From Gadus chalcogrammus (taxonomy: Eukaryota; Chordata; Actinopteri; Gadiformes; Gadidae), in assembly GCF_026213295.1 (NCBI RefSeq), contig NC_079419.1, positions 9,808,788 through 9,872,787 on the forward strand: a stretch of DNA of 64,000 bases. Direction: 5' to 3'. Below the pieces are notes generated by a model. The model was given only the letters and a program-made list of their open reading frames with translations. It did not search any database and was not told the origin of the DNA. This document shows positions 45,701 through 64,000 of this stretch, piece by piece. Numbering within the stretch: position 1 is the stretch's first letter; every line of letters begins with the position of its first letter. Position numbers and translations under genes: made by a program.

Positions 45701-46331
45701 AAATCACATCCGTTTGAACAATAATAATAAAAAAAAAATCGAAATCTTTAAACTCAAACACCAAAAAATAAATCATATGTGGCACTAATCCTCTTCCGGA
45801 GACATGCTATTTGCAGCTTATCTTTATTTATTTATCTCCCCCCCCCAGCCTTAATGATTCAGCCTAAAATCAATAGCACATCAAAGAGGAATCCATCACT
45901 CGATAGACCCATATTTTACCCCATTCCCATTTAAGAAACTTGCCCTAAGTAACCTTTTTACTGCAACTATTTAATAATCAGCCTCATAAACCGTTTTATC
46001 CGGGCGCACTTTTGCTATAACTGTAGTTACAACTCTAGCAGCTAGAGGGTACCAACGGGAAAACGAACGTAGTGCAGCGCGTTCACACGTTGAAACTAAT
46101 CTCCCCTCTCTCCCTCTCCGCCCCCCGTCTCAGGCGACACTCTCGGAGGGAAGCCACAGTCTGTCCAAGTGCTTCCTCCCAGAGGAGAGCACGGTCATCG
46201 CTGTGTACTCCTCCGCCGGTGCCCTGCTGCTGTTGGCCGTCATGGCCCACTGCCTGTGCTTCAAGTCAGTCGGCCCCCTGCTGCCCTGTCTGAGCCTCTG
46301 CGCCCTCATAGGAAAGCACAAGTATCTGTGA
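41183..46331 (+). CDS. mppe1: MPPE1 / PGAP5 GPI-remodelling metallophosphoesterase, complete nine-exon gene
   Basis: PGAP5 removes a side-chain ethanolamine phosphate from the second mannose of GPI anchors, which lets GPI-anchored proteins load into ER-exit vesicles. Exons: 41183-41451, 41624-41732, 41892-41995, 42794-42874, 43356-43464, 44541-44636, 45160-45282, 45407-45547, 46134-46331; all GT-AG with matching phases, giving 409 residues (human about 396). Visible features are an N-terminal membrane anchor (about 15-38), metal-ligand motifs LSDTHLLG (71-78), LGDIFDEG (113-120), GNHD (152-155), HYPLYR (257-262) and GHTH (310-313), a C-terminal membrane segment (about 365-387) and a terminal KHKYL that fits a KxKxx ER-retrieval signal. 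The start has a good context (gaaacaATG). The gene faces GNAL tail to tail and starts back to back with piezo2. Two junctions show upstream duplicate copies. Confidence 0.96.
41624..41732 (+). CDS. mppe1: mppe1 coding exon 2
   Basis: The acceptor is GGGGTTTAG. An upstream AG at 41601-41602 also keeps an open frame, but the chosen one restores [18 protein letters not shown] exactly as in the family. It encodes the second metal motif [10 protein letters not shown]. The donor is GTATGT. Confidence 0.94.
41892..41995 (+). CDS. mppe1: mppe1 coding exon 3
   Basis: It follows CCTACAG and ends at GTAAGC. It encodes [15 protein letters not shown] and [14 protein letters not shown] is a core metal-ligand motif of metallophosphoesterases. 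Confidence 0.95.
42411..42452 (+). repeat. Duplicate of mppe1 intron 3/exon 4 junction, copy A
   Basis: Contains TGTGTTCTCTCTAG plus AATGGACTGGTCCA as at the authentic exon 4 start, then TGCCATGACA. Used as an acceptor it would give MDWSMP and a stop. Confidence 0.9.
42450..42734. repeat. Compound (GT)n array in mppe1 intron 3
   Basis: GT array with many GTGGT/GTGC/GTGAGT variants, bracketed by two copies of the exon 4 splice junction (42411-42452 and 42731-42767). Confidence 0.96.
42731..42767 (+). repeat. Duplicate of mppe1 intron 3/exon 4 junction, copy B
   Basis: GTGTTCTCTCTAGCATGGACTG and TCCATGCCATGACA match copy A except one base (C for A after the AG). The authentic junction starts 50 bp further on. 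Confidence 0.9.
42794..42874 (+). CDS. mppe1: mppe1 coding exon 4 (authentic copy)
   Basis: The 81-base exon follows TTCTCTCTAG and encodes [15 protein letters not shown] and ILTKKGIK, matching the family. Two look-alike junctions at about 42411-42452 and 42731-42767 share the acceptor and the first 20 or so exon bases but then diverge and hit a stop (MDWSMP then TGA), so only this copy is functional. Confidence 0.94.
43356..43464 (+). CDS. mppe1: mppe1 coding exon 5
   Basis: It follows TGGATGCTGCAG and encodes [30 protein letters not shown] and SCSLQ, ending at GTGGGT. Family members have VNSVALNGDGC here. Confidence 0.95.
43622..43735. mobile_element. Mini inverted-repeat element in mppe1 intron 5
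   Basis: It begins CAGTGTTGCAAGATTGGGC and ends with the complement GCCCAATCTGGCAACACTG, with further GCCCAATCTGGCAAC inside. The same word recurs at 25025-25043 and 25064-25083, so it belongs to a dispersed family. Confidence 0.65.
44285..44392 (+). repeat. Tandem duplicate of mppe1 intron 5/exon 6 junction
   Basis: GAGAGAAAGAGAG, ATATGACCTAAGCATTGAAT and CATGTTTTCTAGAAGTCACC recur about 168 bp downstream at the true exon 6 border (44541), there as CATGTTTTCTAGAATTCACC. The upstream copy would read KSPPR then stop. Confidence 0.88.
44541..44636 (+). CDS. mppe1: mppe1 coding exon 6 (variable linker)
   Basis: The 96 bases lie between CATGTTTTCTAG and GTAGTC. They encode an acidic, serine/proline-rich linker ([27 protein letters not shown]) in the place where mammals have a differing, proline-rich linker before the HYPLYR motif. 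It fits by phase (0/0). The junction has a degenerate upstream duplicate at 44336-44392. Confidence 0.87.
45160..45282 (+). CDS. mppe1: mppe1 coding exon 7
   Basis: It starts after GTTTCCCAG with [16 protein letters not shown], which supplies a conserved active-site histidine, and ends [12 protein letters not shown] before GTAAGG. It corresponds to the mammalian HYPLYRRSDANCSGED segment. Confidence 0.96.
45407..45547 (+). CDS. mppe1: mppe1 coding exon 8
   Basis: It follows TTTTGTCACAG and ends at GTAATG. It encodes [16 protein letters not shown], containing the last metal-ligand motif GHTH, then [15 protein letters not shown], among the most conserved segments of PGAP5. Confidence 0.96.
46134..46331 (+). 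CDS. mppe1: mppe1 coding exon 9 (C-terminal anchor and stop)
   Basis: It follows CCCCCCGTCTCAG. It encodes [16 protein letters not shown], a membrane helix ([18 protein letters not shown]), a second hydrophobic run rich in Leu/Cys, and KHKYL before TGA. The terminal KxKxx is the same class of ER-retrieval signal as in mammalian PGAP5. Confidence 0.94.
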   Translation, partial: ATLSEGSHSLSKCFLPEESTVIAVYSSAGALLLLAVMAHCLCFKSVGPLLPCLSLCALIGKHKYL

Positions 46332-46860
46332 ACCGTATGGAAAGACGAAAGAACGGTACAAATCAGGGTGGTTTTTTGTAGCAATCGTACAATATGTATT
46401 TTAGTTTATCCACATTTTTATTATTTTTTATAAATATTTCAACCGATGTCGAAAATTCTAATGATTCCTTCTGGGAAACGGGGGCCAAATGAACGTTTAT
46501 ACTACCTAAGATTGTAAAATTGTTGTGAGCCACGTTAAAGAGATATAATAAATGGAATATATTTTAATTATGGAATACTTATAATGAGCACAAGAGACAA
46601 TGAATTGTTGCTGATTGGTGCAGCCAAACGCAGAGCCAAATGTCTTGAGAGCGCCATTCGGCCGCTGGGCAGTTTATGTAGCGTTTGTTTATTCGGGTTA
46701 TTCGCAGGGAGGTGTGCTAAAATTTTGTGTTGTTGTACCGTCTTCGCCTCATGGTGTTGTCCTGTAGGGAAAGTGGATGATGTACCATTGACATGAACCA
46801 GGAAGCATTTGTAAGATAGATATTTTAAGTACGACTCGTCCCTGGTCTGACAAAATAAAT
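46332..46860 (+). other. mppe1: mppe1 3' UTR with two candidate poly(A) signals
   Basis: The AT-rich sequence after the stop contains AATAAA at 46547-46552 and again at 46854-46859, each a plausible polyadenylation signal. Which is used cannot be told from sequence. Confidence 0.6.
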
Positions 46861-47399
46861 TGTTGATGAATAAGCAAAGAAGTTTACTTTTTTGATCAAT
46901 TTGAGTGAAATAAGGGGAAACTGAATATTGGATTTACTTTGACCTTCTGATTTATATATGTATATTTTAAAACATATTTATTGCCGACTTTTTGTGTCAA
47001 ATGTTTGTGAGGGTTTTGGCAAATTGTTACAAGTTTGTAATGAAATGTCCATATTAAAGTGGAACATGTCATCTTAAAGTTGCAGTGGTGCATTTTCTTT
47101 ACAAGACTGATTCCTGGCGATAAAACTTTACATTAAGTTAAAATTCAAATTGAATATAAACGCTGATTGATTTCAAGTCACTATCATCTGTAAACCAACA
47201 ATAAAAATAACAATGAAAACATGTTGCCAAAAAATTTAAATCCATCTCGCCAGGGCATATACAAAAGTCGCACACAGTCGGAAATGAATCAAAGTCCTCT
47301 AATGTGCCTCTTTATTTAAAGAAAAATAAAAATGTCATTTAATCATCCTCCCAGGCTAAACAAAGTTTTTAGTTGTTTTTTTTCCATACCGCCAGTCAA

Positions 47400-47400
<1 letters not shown>

Positions 47401-47448
<48 letters not shown>

Positions 47449-47475
47449 TGTCTCTCTTTCTCTCTCTCGCTCGTT
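47401..47475. repeat. (CT)n microsatellite
   Basis: CT array with minor variants between the 3' ends of mppe1 and gnal. Confidence 0.95.
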
Positions 47476-47811
47476 CTCGTTTTGGGGGATGGACGTGTAC
47501 TGTAGCAGAACAGGAGCCTGATGCAGTCATGTACAGGGAGAAGAGCTTGTGTTGTCGAGTGCTGCTCACACATTCATAGTGCCTGTGCCATTGGGTATGA
47601 CTCCAAGGGACCAAGGAATAATATAATATTGCACGCTCTCATTTATTCGTCTCCATTCTAAAACATGCTTTCCTATGTGTGTATGTATACATATTTACCG
47701 TATACATACATAGGTATGTACACCTAGGCACACACATAATTAAACATGTATAATTGTACATATATATTTATATAGACCTATAAATTTACATGTACATACA
47801 GTTATAAAAGA

Positions 47812-47942
47812 TTACACACACACACACACACACACACAACTCACGCTCGCGCTCATACACAAACACACACACACACATATACACTCTCACACATACACAC
47901 ACACACGCAAACGCACGCACACACACACACACACACACAATG
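47812..47942. repeat. Interrupted (CA)n array
   Basis: CA repeats with GCTC, TATA and CG interruptions. Confidence 0.93.
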
Positions 47943-48625
47943 CGTCTGTGAGTCTATGTTTGCTTAATGAACACATGCGCCCACATACGCACAGGCACAC
48001 ACATCAGTACAGGGTTCAGGCATTCTTCATATCGGGAAAAAAACTAAATACAAGAAGAAAAAAAAGTTGGTTCCTATTAAAACAACACCAGGTTGCAAAT
48101 TTGGACACTTTTCAATGGATTTCCAATGTTCGTTTTTAAAGCTGTGAAATTGAAAACAAAAAAAAAAGAGAAGGGAAAAAAAAAAGAAGTCAAACCAAGA
48201 ACGAAGAGAAATAAAAGGCATGGCGCTGCAACATGTGGTATTCACTGCAGGTAAGTGGTTAATTTGCATAATGTATACAGGTTTTTAGAATTTTTTCCCT
48301 ATTTTTTTTTTTATTATTTTTTACTAAACATCATTTCCTTTTTTTTTTTTATATAAACCAGAAAAAAACTAAACTCTACAGAGAAAGTCCCCTTTCAGCA
48401 GCGGCTGCTGATAGAGCGTTTGACATCAAGCTGTACAGCGCAGTCAAAAACATACTTACATCGGAGCTCATTTACAGGTACAGCCATAATCAAGGCACAA
48501 AGATCTACAAGTAGATTTGTTTCTCTTTCAATAAAGTTGTACAAAATAATATTACATTTTACAGTCTGTACAGGATAGATCCACCTTGCACAGTGTACAA
48601 GTTAAATGGGGGAAAGAGGAGGGGC

Positions 48626-48642
48626 GGGGGGGGGGGGGGGTG
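48626..48642. repeat. Poly-G run
   Basis: About 15 consecutive G in a GGGGC-rich neighbourhood (48610-48680). Confidence 0.85.
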
Positions 48643-49081
48643 TTGATGGTTGGGGAAGGTGGGTGAAAGGGGGGAGAAAGAAAACAAACCGAAAGAAAAC
48701 AAACAATACATTTTGCTCTCTCCCGGAGCGGCCTGTCCCACCCCCCCGCCGGCCCCCCCTCTCTGGGCTGAAGAGAGGGGGGGAGGGGGGGAGGAGAGAT
48801 GGGGAGGGCTCTCTCCGAGGAGCTGTGAGTCCTCTCTCTCCCGCTCTCTGTTGTCGTCCGCCCTAGCATCGCTCATACCGGAGCGAGTGAACGAGCAGGC
48901 GGGCGAGTAAGCCAGTGAGGAGGCGGAGCTGGTGGAGGAGGGGGAGGAAGAGGAGGAGGAGGAAGAGGAGGCCACAAGCTCAGGTCCATTCGTTTTGTCT
49001 TCCGTTCCAATAGATCGTCTCATCTTCTACCGCCTCCCCCCTTCTGCAATACACTCGTCATCCCTCCATCCTTCCGGACAC

Positions 49082-49083
<2 letters not shown>

Positions 49084-49176
<93 letters not shown>

Positions 49177-49181
49177 TGTGT
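49084..49181. repeat. (GT)n microsatellite (CA in gnal transcript sense)
   Basis: About 45 GT units within the likely gnal 3' UTR. Confidence 0.96.
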
Positions 49182-49261
49182 TGGTCACACCGATGATGAG
49201 GCCTGACTCCGCCCCCTATCCTCTCCGTGTGACCTGGCCAGCGTTCAGCATCTGCCATACA

Positions 49262-49447
49262 ACCAGTCAACCAGCCGGACAGCCAGTCAGTCAACCAGCC
49301 AGACAGCCAGTGAGCCAGTCAGCCAGCCAGCCGGACAGCCCAGTCTTCCAGACAATCAGCTAGCCAGCCGGCCAACTAGCCAGCTAGCTGGTTAGCAGGC
49401 CGGCCAGTCAGCCAGCCAGCCAGCCGTTCAGCCGTTCAGCCAGCGAG
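49262..49447. repeat. CAGC/CAGT tetranucleotide block
   Basis: Irregular repeats of CAGCCAGCCAGTCAGC with CCGGACAG and TAGC variants over about 185 bp. Confidence 0.9.
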
Positions 49448-50360
49448 TCCGCGGCAATGTTGTGACAGAGTAATAAATATTGTTGATGCTACATTGTGTG
49501 TATACTTCCTCAAAAGAAAAACAATAGAATACAAAGTTATTAAGGAACCTGATGCAAAGTGCATTATTTCTTCATCTTTCTCTGTTCCATCGTCTTGCTG
49601 TCTTCGGCGTGGAGAGGGAGGGCGGGGGGCGGAAGAAACTGTTATGGCAGATGTGTCTTTTTTTTTCAGATGGGGGGGGGGCAAAGGTCATGTTGGTGAC
49701 TGGGGGGTGAGTGACACACACGAAGACGGACGAGTTCCTCTGCTTCTGTGGTTTTCTCCCACACTCACACAAACACGCACTGATGCAGGTGCCACTATTC
49801 GCCTCTGCAAAGGAGGTCCTGTGGGCATGTCTTACTTGACCACACCCACCCCCTTGGGTCCAATGACACGGAGCCAGCGTCCAGCAGGAGGAGCTATGGG
49901 AGGGGGTTCTGGGAGGGGGAGGGTCAGAAGGAGGTAGCCCAAGGCTTCGTGGAATGACGGAAAAAACAAAAAGAAGTAGAAGTAGAATTATTTTTTTACA
50001 CAAAGGCCTCCGAAAGGAAGGCCCCAAAAGGAAAGAAATAAAATAAAAATAAAAAGCACAACAATTTGTTTTAAAAAGGGGGCGGGAAATGACTTAAATG
50101 TGGATCGCCCGGCTCTCCGTTGGTCCGGGTTTATTGAAGCGCCCAGCTGGCCCTTCCAAGAGCAGACCAAGGAAACAAACAAGTAAATTAAGAGGAGGAA
50201 GAGGATTTGACACACTTCAGTAGTACTTCATAGTCCACGGCTGGGGAGGGACGGGGAAGGGGACGGGGTCGAAGAATAGTTTTGTTGTTTGTTTGGGGGA
50301 GGAGTGAGGGACGGTGTGGTGTGGTGGTGGGGGGGGCATTGAGGGTGCAGAACGGTGTTG

Positions 50361-50382
50361 TGGGGGGGGGGGGGGGGGGGGG
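50361..50382. repeat. Poly-G run in gnal 3' region
   Basis: About 22 consecutive G with flanking TGGTGG; the gnal transcript would carry poly-C here. Confidence 0.9.
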
Positions 50383-50497
50383 TAAAGCGACGGAGAAATT
50401 TCTTTTAAAAAGAAAGGTCAAAAGAAAACAAAAACTATTTTTAAAAAGTGTGTGAAGGCCGCCCCTTGCCCGGACGCGTCGTTTCCCCCACGGCGCA

Positions 50498-61611
<11,114 letters not shown>

Positions 61612-63671
61612 CTGTGGAGCAAAAGACAGAACTATGTCATGGTCTGATAACCGGTTCAGAGGTTAAACGGGGCATAACCATTGATCTCTCCTATTCTATG
61701 ACAACCTCTGCTCGTCGACACAACTCCAGCAGTAGAGGGTGTCAGAATGCATCTGGCAGCAAACGGAAAGCAGAAACATGAAAACAAAATGGCCCAAAAT
61801 AATCCAACAGCCTAATGGTTCCCCGTTGATGGAATGTAAATATGTACGTCAAATTCCCAGCCGCTGTTTAATCACAAGCGACAGCTGTGGTCGGCACCAA
61901 ATTAGAGAATATCTACGACGGCTAGCTTAACTACTAGCTTCTCAGCAAGCAACCCAGTAGCCCCCCCCCCCCGCCCCCATCCCGACCAAACACCCCGACT
62001 TCCTCCCCTATCCACCCCTCTCCTTCCTCAGCAAGGCACCCATTTTTCTCTCCCCCTAGACAGGGCTGCTGGTACAGCCTATGACCACCAGAGGGCATGG
62101 CTGTTCAGCACGGGCTATTTTGGTCTCTCCAGCAGGAGCGATTACATAAGGCCGTTATTGAGGAGGTTAGACAGCTTGCCATGACCCTCTCCCTCCACTA
62201 CGAGGAGAAGGAGAGCATGCATGTGCAGGCGCTAGCATTAGCCGTAGCATTAGCTGTTGCATAGCGGTAGCGATAGCAGCTGGGCCTCTGTGCAGCACGG
62301 CGAACAGGAAGGCGGGCTTCCTCACAGAGACGGGGGAGAATACACAGTCACAACGACCAGGCCGCGGTCCTGTCTGGTGTGGGCTGAACACTGGTTGTCG
62401 ACTGAATGGCCTTCGTAAGAGCACCCTCTTTCTAACATAATCTATCCTCCATCATATGTGAAGTTATAGATTATATAACATATTATGTATTTTTATATGT
62501 ATGCAATTATTTACAAGGTTAATAAGTGCAAACAAATATTTCAAATGATATGAATCATAGAACATGGCTAATTATATCATGGTTGCCCAGCCCTACATAA
62601 TAATTGTAGACTCCATTGACATTTTTGGGGTCATTTCATTTGAGACAAGCAATACTAATAAACCTACAAAGAAACCTGGATGTGTTTGCTGATGTCAGGT
62701 GGTCATATGACATCACAAGAAATTCCTCAAATGTGCAACGTTAAAGTCCAAAAAATACATAAAAAATTCGGTCAAAGTCATCCGAATAAACAAAGATAAG
62801 ATGTTTGTGTTAGGCAACATGGAGGGCAAAGGGAACTAACCCAGAGCCTGGAGAAGACAAGAGGGAAGCAGGGCTCAGCACATGACGAGAGCCACAGCAC
62901 TCATGTGGTGGGGCGGTTACGGCTTCAGCCCAGAGGAGGCCTGTACACGCGCCACTGCAGAGATCGTCCGTTTGTCTCTCTCCCGGTGAAGTTTGAATCT
63001 CTGTCTGAGTTTTAGGGCATTTACATTGAAATAAATACTGTCCTTACAATAAAGCTTTCAACATTTCTTTGCTCCAAAATTCTACTATGACATTTATCTG
63101 GAGAAAAATGTAGTCACATTACCAAAATATATTTGCTTAACATATATTACCAACATCCCCAGAAATGTAAAGATTTACCACACAAGATTTACCAACGATA
63201 GAACAGATTTCTGTGTGTGCGTGTTTGTGTGTGTGCGCTCGTGTGTGCATGTGCATGTGCTTTTGTGTGTGTTTGCGAGTTTTCGAGAGAAAAACAGCCT
63301 CATACTTTCTCTCATTTCTCTTCCAACAAATGTATTCATGCACAACCAAAACCAAACCTTTGCAACCCTTGCTCCAGAAAATGCGAAAATATTGGATTTG
63401 TGAACTGTATCAAAAGAGCTTATCAATGAATAGCCCAGATCCCTTTCTAGCTATTAAACATCATCAAATATATAACATAATTTATGATCATGATAGTAAT
63501 CTTTCAATGGAAAAAGGTCTACAAAACTCTTAACATGCAAAGCTGACCAACGTTTACACTTCTGAAAAAGCTAAAAGTTTAAATATAAAAAATGAATAAA
63601 CAAGTAAATCAAATCCCTAAACTAGCTTTGAGCCCATTCACACACCAAATGCCAACAGTGCACACATGCAC

Positions 63672-63725
<54 letters not shown>

Positions 63726-64000
63726 CTGAAACAAAACATTGCAAAAATAGCTCCAGTTTATTCCCCATCACTGCAACAATGTGGGAGTATTTATAGTCAG
63801 CCATCTTGGTGAGGGAAAAAAACCCTAGGTTATAATTACTGAGCGCTTTGTGACTGCCATGTGACATAAGTGCTATTGGTAGAGCACTGAAGATCCAAAT
63901 ATAGCCTGGCCTCTCATTCACAGCCACCACTACATCCAGGACATACAAAAAAAGACTGATCATCGAATGCCTTATTAAAAGCTTGGGCCGGGCGGTTTTT
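61612..64000. other. gnal upstream intron (partial)
   Basis: No GNAL exon or other gene is recognised. It contains a C-run near 61961-61975 and a (CA)n array at 63660-63721. Confidence 0.5.
63660..63721. repeat. (CA)n microsatellite
   Basis: About 28 CA units, nearly pure. Confidence 0.96.

Larger units (their letters stand above)
47300..50497 (-). other. gnal: gnal 3' UTR region (extent uncertain), repeat-rich
   Basis: The sequence downstream of the GNAL stop on the minus strand has no other gene. AATAAA signals on the minus strand occur at plus positions 50130-50135 (365 bases after the stop) and 48310-48315, among others. The stretch holds C-rich runs (as read in the transcript), a long (CA)n (49084-49181), a CAGY-type tetranucleotide block (49262-49447) and A/T runs. 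Apparent proline- or serine-rich open frames here are compositional. Confidence 0.5.

Noticed and set aside
48559..49023. Ser- and Pro-rich minus frames of 100-150 codons
   Set aside because: Composition of the gnal 3' region (G/C runs); no family, no splice support.

Overview
The window is nuclear DNA from a vertebrate, almost certainly a teleost fish. The evidence is multi-exon genes with GT-AG introns, three genes of the conserved PIEZO2 / MPPE1 / GNAL neighbourhood (human 18p11), a fish-type mix of mobile elements (Tx1/L1-like LINE, Ty3/Gypsy, hAT, piggyBac, many MITEs) and a very high load of long (GT)n tracts. That STR density would suit a cod-like fish, but this is inference; the species cannot be read from the sequence. 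Most open frames of 60-170 codons here are chance frames or read through microsatellites.

Layout. (1) 1-26012, minus strand: the first four coding exons of a PIEZO2-type mechanosensitive channel gene (26012-25949, 18077-17982, 13350-13225, 6341-6299), about 109 N-terminal residues spread over 20 kb; the rest lies left of the window. The introns carry microsatellites, a 19-bp minisatellite and MITEs. (2) 26013-41182: a 15 kb intergenic stretch between the divergent starts of PIEZO2 and MPPE1. It holds a MITE, one candidate orphan exon and a 6.1 kb LINE (33096-39241) flanked by a clear target-site duplication and broken by at least three nested insertions. (3) 41183-46331, plus strand: a complete nine-exon MPPE1 (PGAP5) gene for a 409-residue ER/Golgi metallophosphoesterase that remodels GPI anchors. 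Two of its intron/exon junctions have been duplicated upstream. (4) 46332-50497: the facing 3' regions of MPPE1 and GNAL, rich in simple repeats. (5) 50498-61611, minus strand: the last seven coding exons of GNAL (Galpha-olf), carrying switch I arginine, DVGGQ, NKQD, TCAVDT and the receptor-contacting C-terminus. Its introns hold a decayed Ty3/Gypsy element whose gag is replaced by a 1.35 kb minisatellite and whose 5' LTR contains a hAT element with a perfect 8-bp target duplication, plus a decayed piggyBac element. GNAL exons upstream lie beyond the right edge.

The three genes do not form a pathway: PIEZO2 is a mechanically gated cation channel, MPPE1 acts on GPI-anchored cargo, and GNAL couples olfactory/dopamine receptors to adenylyl cyclase. 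Their adjacency is ancestral synteny, apparently with the MPPE1-GNAL pair inverted relative to PIEZO2 compared with human. I found no new gene system. The most unusual signals are the duplicated MPPE1 splice junctions, the minisatellite inside the Gypsy gag and the nested-transposon stratigraphy.
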